The position numbers were made by a program, and so were the translations under genes. The notes beneath the pieces were generated by a model, which saw nothing but the letters and a program-made list of their open reading frames with translations, had not been told where the DNA came from and ran no database searches. 64,000 nucleotides of DNA, taken from positions 744,001-808,000 of the forward strand of contig NZ_CP065027.1 in the NCBI RefSeq assembly GCF_015711475.1. The letters are read 5' to 3'. The stretch is from Actinomyces trachealis. Lineage in GTDB: Bacteria > Actinomycetota > Actinomycetes > Actinomycetales > Actinomycetaceae. Below, one piece after another: positions 53,848-63,045 of this stretch; position 1 is the first letter of the stretch, and each line of letters begins with the position of its first letter.

Positions 53848-56046
53848 ATGAGCAACATTGACTATGCGCGTTCTCTGCTGCTCGACCCCAAGAAACTGGT
53901 TGAAGAACGCTCTAGGATACAGAGTCTTAAGGAGTCTGTATTTGGTCCTGACGTAAAGGTTAGAGAAGACGAGGGTATTTCTGTTGTCGTGCCTACCTAC
54001 CAAGGAGCTCGAAGAGTGGCGAGACTCCTTGATAGTCTGCAGAATCAGAGTATTGCAAAAGATCTGTTCGAAGTAGTCCTAGTTGCAAATGGAGCTAAGG
54101 ATGATACCTTGGACATCGCGAACGATTATGCTCGTACTCGTACCGACCTCAACCTTCGGACGTTCTACCGGAAACCAGCCAGTGCTGGTGCTGCCCGAAA
54201 CTTAGGGCTGAAACTAGCGAGTCGTCGGTATGTGACTTTCGTCGACGATGACGATACAGTTCAACCTGACTACTTGAAGACGGCATACAAAGAAGCCTCC
54301 GATGACAGAATAGTGCTCAGTCCGATTGTGAATACCTTTGATGGGTTAGAGGTTGACGCGGAAACAAGTTTGAATCTCCGTATCCTCAACCGGATGGGGG
54401 AAGTGTTCCCCGTTGTTGAAGCGCCATGGGCGTTAGGTTTTAATGCTTGCAAACTTTTCCCGAAGAAGCTTGCACTCCGTGTGGCGTACCGTGAGGACCT
54501 GAAATCCGGCGAGGATCTTGTGTACTTCGCAAACATGCTAGCGATAAGAGGGTTAGAGTTTGTGGTTCCTAAAACTGTAGAGAATGCCGCATATGTTCGT
54601 TGGCTTAGAGACAACTCTGTGTCTCGAAGGGACCTTAGCCGACAGTTTGCTGTCTCTGAGCGTCTGGACTGTATGGCAGCATTACGTGAGTTGTCCCTGA
54701 AACTAGACACTAAGGAAGACTTAGCACGTAACCAACTGTTCGTCGCTCAGGCCGGATTTGTTGAAAGATACTTGCTTGACAATCCTGATGACTTTGATTC
54801 TGTCTCCGATGAGGTTGCGCAAAAGGGGCTTTACCAATTCCCTTGGGGTAGAGTGAACAAGGGGAAGGCAAAAGACTTGGCCTTCGTTTACTGCTTTTCC
54901 CCATATTCGGACACCTCGGCAGTCGTCGCAGCTAAAGTCTTGGCTAGCAGAGGCAAGATTGTGGATGTTATTTCTAACAACATGGACAAGGTCAGGCGAA
55001 AGGAGCCGACAGTAAACGCCCTAGTTTCCAGGTACATAGACAATCATAGAATCATTGATGCTCCACCTTCTTTTGCCGGATGGAACGCAATTTCAACGTT
55101 TGCTACAAAGGCAGTTTTTGAGGCAGAACGAATTGGTGCACAAAAAGGTGGATACGATTCCGTGTACTCTCGGGCGTTATGGGTAGGCTCGCATGTTGCA
55201 GCGGCGTTGTACAAAATGCGGCACTTTCGTACAAGATGGTCGGCAGAGTTTTCCGATCCGCTTCGAAGGGACGCGGCGGGAACAGTTCGGCCAGGCCCTT
55301 ATGAGGCGGACGATATTAGTCAAAAGTTGATTAATGCCTTAAAGGCTAGAGGATTCGAACATATCGAGAACAGCACCTTGTTCGACCTTGTGGAGTTAGT
55401 AACATTGGTATACGCCGACGAACTGATATTCACGAATCAAAACCAGATGGAATATATGCTGTCTCTCTATGATGATAACCGCATTAAGCAGCTTGCTATG
55501 TCGAAGTCCACTATAAGGCATCATCCCGTTCCACCTAAGAGCGCTTACGACGTTGTAACGTCAACGTATCCCGTTCCGGAAGACGTTGTTAATATCGGAT
55601 ACTTTGGCAGTTTCTACCCCTCAAGAGGTATCGGGGAAGTCTTAACGGCCATCGAAAACTTGAACTTTTCTCTGCGACGATGGATCAGATTACACGTCTT
55701 TTGTAATGTCGTTGCTGATGTCAAGACCATTGTCTTTGAAAGACAACTCCAGAGTAATGTGATTGTGAACCCATATCTGTCTTATATGGAGTTCCTCAAT
55801 GTGACAACGCGTTTCGATGTTCTCATGGTCAACGACGTCCTTAGGAGCGGAGATCTACACATTAACCCATTCTTGCCATCCAAATACTCCGACTATCTCG
55901 GATCCGGAACAAAGATTTGGGCGATAGTGGACGAAGGGTCACCCCTGAGTAGAGTGGAAGTCGATTATAAGTCCGAAGCTGGAAATTCTGCCGACATTCT
56001 AAATACGCTAGCCTCCATTGCGCGTCAAGGCAGTGTGGCTCATTAG
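53848..56046 (+). CDS. Two-domain glycosyltransferase (GT2 + GT-B)
   Basis: A 732-residue fusion. Residues about 43-300 are a GT2/GT-A transferase: ISVVVPTYQGARRVARLLDS, ASAGAARNLGLKLA and the metal site VDDDDTV with D133-D136. Residues about 350-730 resemble a GT-B glycosyltransferase (LAFVYCFSPYSDTSAVVAA and NIGYFGSFYPSRGIGEVLTA near residue 582). ATG 53848 is preferred; GTG 53824 upstream would overlap the previous gene. Two successive transfers in glycan synthesis by one protein are inferred. The DNA is A/T-rich relative to the chromosome, with frequent A/T third positions, consistent with horizontal origin. Confidence 0.8.
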   Translation: MSNIDYARSLLLDPKKLVEERSRIQSLKESVFGPDVKVREDEGISVVVPTYQGARRVARLLDSLQNQSIAKDLFEVVLVANGAKDDTLDIANDYARTRTDLNLRTFYRKPASAGAARNLGLKLASRRYVTFVDDDDTVQPDYLKTAYKEASDDRIVLSPIVNTFDGLEVDAETSLNLRILNRMGEVFPVVEAPWALGFNACKLFPKKLALRVAYREDLKSGEDLVYFANMLAIRGLEFVVPKTVENAAYVRWLRDNSVSRRDLSRQFAVSERLDCMAALRELSLKLDTKEDLARNQLFVAQAGFVERYLLDNPDDFDSVSDEVAQKGLYQFPWGRVNKGKAKDLAFVYCFSPYSDTSAVVAAKVLASRGKIVDVISNNMDKVRRKEPTVNALVSRYIDNHRIIDAPPSFAGWNAISTFATKAVFEAERIGAQKGGYDSVYSRALWVGSHVAAALYKMRHFRTRWSAEFSDPLRRDAAGTVRPGPYEADDISQKLINALKARGFEHIENSTLFDLVELVTLVYADELIFTNQNQMEYMLSLYDDNRIKQLAMSKSTIRHHPVPPKSAYDVVTSTYPVPEDVVNIGYFGSFYPSRGIGEVLTAIENLNFSLRRWIRLHVFCNVVADVKTIVFERQLQSNVIVNPYLSYMEFLNVTTRFDVLMVNDVLRSGDLHINPFLPSKYSDYLGSGTKIWAIVDEGSPLSRVEVDYKSEAGNSADILNTLASIARQGSVAH

Positions 56047-56066
56047 AGTGATGAAAGGACTATGCT

Positions 56067-57815
56067 ATGACCGGCTTGGAAGAATACGCTAGTGACAGGA
56101 AACTGGGTCGATTAGATCTAATTGGAGTTCATTATGGCGCGGACGCCTCATCTTTAGTTCACGGGTACCTTGACGCCTACGAAAAAATATTTGGCCACCT
56201 GGAAGGCACAAAGTTCACGTTTCTCCAGCTCGGACTAGGTTCGTCAGGAGCTCTAATGACATGGAGGGACTTCTTCTTCCGAGCAAGTATCGTAGGAGCT
56301 GGCACAGAGCGCACGCAGTCTGATTTTGGCCCTAGGATTAAGACGGTCGTTGTAGAGAAATACGGAAAGGATCTATATGATCGTCTTGCGAATGAGTTCG
56401 CTCCGGGTATTATTATAGACGACGCGTCACACAGATGGGACCAACAGATATCTGCTTTCCAGTCCCTGTTCCCGGCTGTCGAACCCGGTGGCTATTATGT
56501 AGTTGAGGATATGCAAACCAGTTTTGGCACGTATGTTGATAGGTATGGCAAGAAGGGGACAATGTCTGCATTCGAGCAGTTTGTAGGCATGTTCTCACCG
56601 GTTGTGGCAGGAATAACGGCCTGGCCATATAGGGAAGTTTTCGATTCATACTTGCGATCATCTGTGGAGTCCGTGACCCTGCTTAGGCATAGATTGGTGG
56701 TAAAAAAACGTTTCGACGCTCCTGATATTCACCGAGTCAGGCCAGTTAGAAAACTGGTCGCAGAGTTCGATTCTACTTCGTTAGATCCTTACCGTAGAAT
56801 AGATTTACGTATCATCAATGGAAGCCCGAGAATTGAGAATCTCGGCGCTAGTTTGGAAGCGGAACGAGTTGTGAAAATGAGGTCTGCTGACTCTGCAGTA
56901 TTACGTAATGTGACAGTAGTAGGTGGCGGTGCCATGCTCGATTCCTCTGGGAGTCTTGTGAGCGAAACCATGAACTGTGTCAACAATATCGGCGAGTATC
57001 GAGGACTGATGAAGTTACCCTCGGGAACAGTCTGGTATGGCGCGCCCAGTTCCGATGCGGTAATCGTGCACGATATTCCTGGAAGGATACCTGTCCTCCT
57101 GAAATCCGCATGGGACGCAAACTACGGCCATTGGCTATTTGACAGTTTGAGTAAGTTGGCATTGCTCAGTACCTTAGAGTTAAAAGAGCGTCCACTTCTT
57201 GTCGTGAACCGACAGAAAGGCGCTATGAGGCGGGTCGTCTATGATACCTTAGCTTTGGCAGGATTTATGGCTGAGGATGTCGTAGAGCATGATTTTACAC
57301 CTAGAGTTTACTCTTCAATGCTGGTTCTCGGTGCGTTGAGTGAGCATCCAATACGCAAGGCCCCATTGGCCGTAAAGTACCTGAGGAGTTTGGTTGACTC
57401 AGTTGCTCCCGCAGACTTTGAAAGGCTGTATATCTCGAGAAACTCATATGGTCGGCGAAAATTAACTAACGAGGCGGAGTTGTGGCCTATCCTTCAGGAT
57501 AGGCAGTTCATTAAGGTTATCCCAGAGCAGTTGACTTTTCGAGAGCAGGTAGCACTATTTAAGGGCGCAAAGTACGTTGTCGGCAATACCGGTGCCGCTT
57601 TCTCTAACATGGTGTTCGCTCCTAAGGGAGGTACATTGCTTGCGTTAACTACACCCGAGATGCCACATGATTTCTTCTATGACATTATGTGCCATTTGGG
57701 CGGCGAATATGTCGCATTGCAAGGAGAGACAGATGAGGACTATCCTGATATGAGCAGTAGTTTCAAGATTTCAAAGACCATGCTTATCCAAACGCTTGAA
57801 GATATCGGGCTTTAG
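56067..57815 (+). CDS. Methyltransferase-GT61 glycosyltransferase fusion
   Basis: A 582-residue protein. The N-terminal half (about 15-200) resembles sugar O-methyltransferases of macrocin/demethyl-type: LGRLDLIGVHYGADASS, FLQLGLGSSGAL at 52-63, IIIDDASHRWDQQISAFQSLFP with metal-ligand candidates D118, D119 and H122, and YYVVEDMQTSF. The C-terminal half (about 290-575) is a GT61/DUF563 domain: GHWLFDSLSKLALL with H355, LYISRNSYGRRKLTNE and NTGAAFSNMVFAPKG near residue 507. It may add and methylate a sugar. It starts 20 bases after the previous gene with GAAAGGACTATGCT as ribosome-binding region. Confidence 0.8.
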   Translation: MTGLEEYASDRKLGRLDLIGVHYGADASSLVHGYLDAYEKIFGHLEGTKFTFLQLGLGSSGALMTWRDFFFRASIVGAGTERTQSDFGPRIKTVVVEKYGKDLYDRLANEFAPGIIIDDASHRWDQQISAFQSLFPAVEPGGYYVVEDMQTSFGTYVDRYGKKGTMSAFEQFVGMFSPVVAGITAWPYREVFDSYLRSSVESVTLLRHRLVVKKRFDAPDIHRVRPVRKLVAEFDSTSLDPYRRIDLRIINGSPRIENLGASLEAERVVKMRSADSAVLRNVTVVGGGAMLDSSGSLVSETMNCVNNIGEYRGLMKLPSGTVWYGAPSSDAVIVHDIPGRIPVLLKSAWDANYGHWLFDSLSKLALLSTLELKERPLLVVNRQKGAMRRVVYDTLALAGFMAEDVVEHDFTPRVYSSMLVLGALSEHPIRKAPLAVKYLRSLVDSVAPADFERLYISRNSYGRRKLTNEAELWPILQDRQFIKVIPEQLTFREQVALFKGAKYVVGNTGAAFSNMVFAPKGGTLLALTTPEMPHDFFYDIMCHLGGEYVALQGETDEDYPDMSSSFKISKTMLIQTLEDIGL

Positions 57816-57929
57816 CAATTAAGGGTGGCGTTAATGGCGAACGATAAGACAACAAGATTTTCTGAGTTGGTTTGTTCCGAAAGCATCCTGTTGTGTTGCT
57901 AGAAGGGATCACGTCGCTCGATTTGGGGG

Positions 57930-59138
57930 GTGAGTGTCCAACTATTCTGGAAGGGTCGCCTGATTTTTGGGGTCTCGTTAGGGTTGAGGGTGTGGTGTTA
58001 TGACGGCGCCAACTTGGTTACGAGAACATTGTCCGACAGTATTGGATGCCAGTGCCGCTCGCCTTTACAATGGATAGGCGAGTGGTTTGGAGTCTTTGAA
58101 CTCGGACGCAAGAAGGTTTTACTTGCCGATGTTTTTGGATTTTGTTCGGTGTTCTATTTTGCTTTACCTCGTGATGGTAAATATGCTCTACTAGCGAGTC
58201 CGTCGTTTCGAGGGTTAATATCTGCTGCTAGAACGCTTTACGGAAATCGTCTAACCATTGACTGGGAAACGGCGTTTCCGCATCTCGTGACGCCACATAA
58301 CTTGTTTCGAACCCGTGCTTCCAACAGGGGTCTTGCCGAGGGTGTGCGCATTCTTGGCACACAAGAACTCCTTGTCCTAGAAGACGGACAACTCACGTTA
58401 TATTTGCGTGGAAGGCGTGATACGGAGAGTCAGTGCAGCGACCTTATACACTCGGGTATTTGTCGAGCCGAGATACAGATTCAGGTGCTGACAAAACTCG
58501 ATATTCCGTTGTTCTTGAATTTATCCGGAGGCAAGGACTCCAGAATGTTGTTTGCATTGATCATCGCATCGGGAACGGAATGGGCTTTCTCGGCTGAGAC
58601 CTCTAGTCCGTTGGCAGCGCCCGCCGGTCCCACACGTGACATTTTGACAAAAGACCTCCAGTTGACGGCAACGTTGTGTGCAACGTACGGACTTAACTGG
58701 AGGGTACCGGCAACAATTCAGATTGAATACTTAGACTTTGATGGGTGTATACAGCGATGGCAGAACTTCCGTTCCGGAAATAGTTTTGAGATTGGTGATA
58801 CTCGTTTCATCAGCGGCCCCTCGGACCAGAGAGAAGTAAATCTCGCTGGTATGGGAGGTGAACTTGTAAGGAGTTATCTAGGCGCGAACTTCAGAACTGG
58901 GTATCCAAGCTGGTGGCAGGGTGCAAAGAAGACTAGCGAATCTCTGCGCGATGATCTAGAGGCTCTCTTCACATACATTGTTCCAGACTTCGTTATGATG
59001 GCAGCCTGTATAGGGGAGGGGCACAATCCAGGTTTTCTAAGGCTCTCAGTATCCGGGGAGCGAAAGATGCAATCGCTGCGATGGACTTGGGGTACAGGGA
59101 GTATCGAAGTAGGGCGCACACAGGAGTCGCGGCTATGA
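57930..59138 (+). pseudogene. Asparagine-synthetase-like protein, N-terminal part (frame interrupted)
   Basis: Reading frame of 402 residues from GTG 57930. The N-terminal 170 residues resemble a glutamine-amidotransferase-like (Ntn) fold without the catalytic Cys2. The N-type ATP pyrophosphatase loop LSGGKDSRML follows at 198-207. Such proteins amidate or adenylate carboxylates in natural-product and glycan modification. The conserved helical continuation is in the -1 frame (AKDAIAAMDLGYREY from about 59056), so a single-base change between about 58960 and 59050 has split the gene; the final residues after that are out of frame. I treat 57930-60049 as one interrupted gene. Confidence 0.7.
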
Positions 59139-60049
59139 ACGCTGCCTCCATCGGCCTGACATTGTATCCCATTTGCCAGCCTGAGTTTATTCAGGCTAAC
59201 GAGCTGCTTTCCCGCGCAGATCAGGAAGATGGGAGAGTAATATTCGATGACATGAATAGTGTTGATCCGGACTTGCTGAAGTTGGAGCTCGCCTCCCCTC
59301 CTTGGCCAGAAGGATTTCAGGTTGGTGGGAAAGACGCCGATACCTGGAAGCAAGTTGATCCCGGACCTATGTTATCCTCCCATAAGGACCATGGCATGAG
59401 GGCAACCCCAAGCAGGCATATTGTTGGAAAGCGTGATCCGTATTCGTTTAGCCAGAATGTTAAGGTGTGGCTCAGCGATCGCCTTCCGGTGCTTCTTTCA
59501 CTTATGGAAAACGACGGTATAGCTGTCGAAGGGCTTTCCAATAGAGTTGCAAGAGGTCTGTTAGGACCTGACGCAGTAGCAAGGGGGTTGCTCGCAAAAG
59601 TGCAGTCAATCTTTGATGTAGTTGAACCAAGATGCGTTGATTTATGCGTACTCAAGTTATCTTCCTCTGCAGTAAGGTACGATGTGGCCTTTGTTAGGTG
59701 GGTTCAGACGATAGAGATTCCGTCCGCTACTACCCGCGTTCAGGAATTGCGTTCCCAGTTTGCCCGAGAGGTTGCTAACGAAGACTTAAGCGGAGTTGAG
59801 GTGACGCTTGGATGCCCTCGCCAGAATGAATATGTGCTGACGATTCTAGGTATGCCGGAGGACGTTGAATCCGTAGTCTACTGGTATCTAGATGGAGATA
59901 AGATCGCAACTGACTGGTATTCAAACGAGTCGGTTCGGCGGCTCTGTCCGGAGCTAGTGCCGTCCGCAGCGGTGCGAGCTATGGTGTTTATGCGTCGCCG
60001 TTCGTCGGCTGAGGCTAGTAGAGTGGTGAATGTGGAACTTCGGCAATGA
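59081..60049 (+). pseudogene. Asparagine-synthetase-like protein, C-terminal part
   Basis: The -1 frame relative to the preceding gene continues its C-terminal domain: RGAKDAIAAMDLGYREYRSR, then a block similar to the substrate-side region of asparagine-synthetase-like proteins (DDMNSVDPDLLKLELASPPWPEGF), and a 200-residue extension without recognised motif. The ATG at 59081 is only the first Met in this frame, not a convincing start (no ribosome-binding site). It may be translated only if the frame is restored; a sequencing or assembly error is also possible. Confidence 0.65.
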
Positions 60050-60066
60050 TAACTAATTGAATAGTC

Positions 60067-60750
60067 ATGTCGTTTGGGAATATTGATGGGAGTACTATGG
60101 TGGTGGCTATTGCTGACATCAGGGACTATGAGGATGATCGAGGCAACAGGATTATAGGGAAGCCAGTCCAGTTGGGTGCAAGTTCGATACGTTTTTATTC
60201 AGAGAACTGTGTAATTGAGTTTGAACGAAATGTATCTTGGCTGGGAGGAGTTCAGTTCCTGCAGGCGGGGTCTTACGTTAAAGTAGGTTCAAACTCCAAC
60301 GTAAGAGGAGGCCTACAACTCGGCACTAAGGCAAGAATTGTAATTGGCGAGTACCTTGACGTTACGGGCGGGCTGGAGGTATTTGTTGATGATGGAGCGA
60401 CTGTCGACATAGGCAAAAATTGTTTGTTTGCGACTAGGGTAGCGTTGCGGTCATATGACTCGCATCCAATTTTCGACCTTTCCACAAAGAGCAGGATCAA
60501 CTATTCCCGTAATATCGTAATAGGCGACCATGTCTGGTTGGGGGCGGGAGTGACGGTGCTGGGAGGGTCTACTGTAGGCAACGGGGCGATTGTAGGTACT
60601 GCCTCGGTCATAACGAAGTCCACGCCAGTACCTCCAGATAGTATTGTGGCTGGTGTTCCTGCAAAAATAGTACGATCTGGAATTGCTTGGGTGAAGCCGG
60701 GTAATCCACCAGTCGATAGCCTGCCTGATGACTATATGACCCTAAGGTAA
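60067..60750 (+). CDS. Left-handed beta-helix (hexapeptide) acyltransferase, first copy
   Basis: A 227-residue protein with hexapeptide turns (repeated I/V-G-x-x spacing from about residue 80), ending in the acyltransferase block WLGAGVTVLGGSTVGNGAIVGTASVITKS and VAGVPAKIVR typical of O-acetyltransferases such as those decorating capsules. The conserved His of the family is plausibly in YDSHPIFD near residue 137. A similar protein follows at 60776, and the two share the order of motifs (SHPIFD / NHPIFD, WLGA). It probably adds acetyl groups to the surface glycan. Confidence 0.82.
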   Translation: MSFGNIDGSTMVVAIADIRDYEDDRGNRIIGKPVQLGASSIRFYSENCVIEFERNVSWLGGVQFLQAGSYVKVGSNSNVRGGLQLGTKARIVIGEYLDVTGGLEVFVDDGATVDIGKNCLFATRVALRSYDSHPIFDLSTKSRINYSRNIVIGDHVWLGAGVTVLGGSTVGNGAIVGTASVITKSTPVPPDSIVAGVPAKIVRSGIAWVKPGNPPVDSLPDDYMTLR

Positions 60751-60775
60751 TAAGGATCGGAAGGTAGGTTTCATA

Positions 60776-61441
60776 ATGTCCAGTTCCATATCAGTTTCGG
60801 GAAACGACCTCGTCGGATATATTGATGACAATGGGAACAGAGTGCTTGGCCAGCCTGCTATGGTCGACAGAGTTTCGGTCCTGTTTGCAGGCCGAAACTG
60901 CTGTGTGAAATTCGCGCCTGGCACTGGCTTCCGGGGTGCGATTCAATTGAGGGGTTTCGGTTCCAGCGTCGATGTCGGTGAAGGGTGCAATGTTATCGCC
61001 AGCGTATTCGTATTTGGTGGAGGGCGTCTTCTTGTCGGGGCGAGAGTAGGTACTTCAGGAATGCTATTGGTCTCCGTCGCTGATAAGGCCACGGTAGATA
61101 TTGGAGATGGATGTTTGTTTGCGCCCGGCTGCGAATTGCGTGCATATGATAATCACCCTATTTTTGACATGGAGTCTCGTGTTCGACTCAATTATGCTCA
61201 AAGCATCAATATAGGCAGCGAAGTGTGGTTGGGTGCAGATGTCGCTGTTCTAGGCGGTGCCAGAATAGGGCACGGCTCGATTGTCGGCATGAGGTCGGTG
61301 GTCACCAAGTCGCACCCTATAGGTGATCATTGTCTCGCAGTTGGCTCTCCGGCAAAGGTACGGCGCGAAAGGGTTGCCTGGCTGCGTGAAGGCGTAGATC
61401 CTTTGGATAGGCTGCCTGATACATGGCATTCAGAATGCTAG
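60776..61441 (+). CDS. Left-handed beta-helix (hexapeptide) acyltransferase, second copy
   Basis: A 221-residue paralogue of the preceding gene, 25 bases downstream with the sequence GGAAGGTAGG as ribosome-binding site. It shares the N-terminal DDNGNRVLGQPA (versus DDRGNRIIGKPV), YDNHPIFDM, EVWLGADVAVLGGARIGHGSIVGMRSVVTKS and VGSPAKVRRERVAWLREG. The pair is an old duplication, as the hexapeptide regions differ widely. It is the last gene of the A/T-rich block; the IS wreckage begins about 485 bases later. Confidence 0.82.
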   Translation: MSSSISVSGNDLVGYIDDNGNRVLGQPAMVDRVSVLFAGRNCCVKFAPGTGFRGAIQLRGFGSSVDVGEGCNVIASVFVFGGGRLLVGARVGTSGMLLVSVADKATVDIGDGCLFAPGCELRAYDNHPIFDMESRVRLNYAQSINIGSEVWLGADVAVLGGARIGHGSIVGMRSVVTKSHPIGDHCLAVGSPAKVRRERVAWLREGVDPLDRLPDTWHSEC

Positions 61442-61908
61442 TCTGGGCATATAATACGGCGTAATGATGTGGAGGTGATTCTGGTCGACAGTATGCGGCG
61501 AGATCGATCGCCTGGTAGTTGCGTGTTTGTCTGACGGGAATGGTTATTTTAAATGTCTGGGTGGCTTACGAGTCTGTTTTTGGGTTTTCGGTAGAGCATT
61601 TTTTGGGGTAGGTGCTGAACGTGTTCATAGGTAACGGCTTTGTGGTGCGTGTTCTTCCATCCTGGCTTTTTGGGCTGGTCCCAACGCGACATTTACGATT
61701 ATGTGCTCGCAAGGGATGGTTCATGTGGAGGGTGATAGAATATGGTTTGTTGCAGTGACGCTGAATTCGATCGTTGGATATAGGGAAGTGGCTGTAGTTG
61801 TAGGTCCGAGTCTGTTTTAGTTCGACCTAAGGTACATGTATATCATGTTCTCATGATTTGCTGCCCCCCACTGTTTCCGGGTGATTAAACATGTGGGATG
61901 TGTCGCTA
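61442..61908. other. A/T-richer non-coding stretch, no gene seen
   Basis: A 467-base stretch between the last glycan gene and the mobile-element remnants. I found no convincing frame, RNA or strong hairpin. It contains T-runs (TGTTTTTGGGTTTT near 61576 and ATTTTTTGGGG near 61599) that may reflect relaxed selection. Confidence 0.5.
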
Positions 61909-61925
61909 TCAATGGAGGATAAGGG

Positions 61926-62270
61926 GCTCTTCACGATCGAGGGTGTGGGTGGGGTCTGAGCTCGTCGGTTTCCAGGAGAGATCGGGTGATGTAGTGGGTG
62001 AGGTTGCGGAACCCGAGGGCGGATCCGCGTAGGTGTTCGAGGCGGGCGTTGATCGCCTCGGTTGGGCCGTTGCTGGTGCCGGGGCGATCGAAGTAGGCGA
62101 GTACGTCAGCAGCACGCTTGCTGAGCGTGCGGCCCAGGGTGATGAGTTCGCTCAACGGTGTTGGGATCCCGCGAGCTAGGGAGTCGATGACCTTCTGCAT
62201 GCGCTGTCGGCCTTGCTTGCGGTCGGGGTGTTGGTAGGCGGCGATCATCTGTTGGTAGACCTGACTCGTG
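61926..62270 (-). mobile_element. ISL3-family transposase remnant (C-terminal part)
   Basis: On the minus strand a frame from about 62270 to 61931 encodes the last 112 or so residues of an ISL3-type transposase (VYQQMIAAYQHPD, SLARGIPTPLSELITLGRTL, the conserved NGPTEAINARLEHLRG and FRNLTHYITRSLLETDEL). The left edge, starting near 61926 (GGCTCTTCACGATCGAGGGTG), resembles the terminal inverted repeat of the element at 62303. The N-terminal half is missing. Confidence 0.8.
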
Positions 62271-62302
62271 CCACTTTAGTGCCCTGGCAGGCCGACGGAT
62301 TC

Positions 62303-63045
62303 TATGGGCTCATCGCAGTTGGGGGTGTAGTGGTGGGTTGAGCTTGGCTGGCGCGGCGGTCTGTGGGTGAGGGCCGAGGTCTCCTGAAGATGGAAGTTCT
62401 CACACTCACCATCTGGAAGACCTCGACGTGTCTAACGCTACCTTTGTTCGTCCCGATCTGACCACGTTCACCTGTCTGGATGAACTCGGCTTGGAAGTTG
62501 TGGGTCAACATGTTGAGCCCGAACGCGCGGTCCTGGCCTGCCGGGTCATTGACCAGGACCGGTGGTGTTGACGGTGCGGGGGAGAGGGGATCGCGCGTGG
62601 CACGGTGGTTCGCCGACTGGCGCACGAACCGCTGGGCTGGCGGCCGATCGTTTTGCTTGTCAGGGTAGGTCGGTATCGCTGTGTCGAGTGCGGACACGTG
62701 TGGCGCCAGGACATGAGCAAGGCCGCCGAACCGCGAGCGAAACTCTCACGACGTGCGTTGGGCTGGGCGCTGGAAGGAAGGGCTCGTCGGGGCTCACCTC
62801 ACGGTAGCCCGGATCGCGCAGGGGCTGGGCATGTCGTGGAACACCGCCAACAATGCTGTCCTGGCCGAGGGCCAGCGTGTCCTGATCAACAATGAGACCC
62901 GGTTCGACGGGGTGGAGGGATCGGGGTTGATGAGCGCGTGTGGCGTTACACTCGCCGCGGTGACAAGTACGTCACCGTGGTCATCGACCTGACCCCGGTC
63001 AGTGCCGACACCGGCCCCGCCAGGCTGCTGGACATGGTCAAAGGG
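62303..63045 (+). mobile_element. ISL3-family element, 5' half, decayed
   Basis: Begins with an ISL3-like terminal repeat (GGCTCATCGCAGTTGGGGGTG from about 62310). The transposase starts at GTG 62428 and reads SNATFVRPDLTTFTCLDELGLEV. An in-frame TGA at 62569-62571 replaces what appears to be an Arg in the zinc-finger (WC*RCG). Two frameshifts follow, near 62780 (between ALEG and EGLVGAH) and near 62916 (before VIGVDERVW). The frame is cut near 63045 (LLDMVKG) by the IS3 element. It is therefore a non-functional fragment. Confidence 0.8.

Noticed and set aside
58960..59050. Programmed -1 ribosomal frameshift in the asparagine-synthetase-like gene
   Set aside because: No X-XXY-YYZ slippery heptamer in the correct frame was seen; mutation or sequencing error is simpler.
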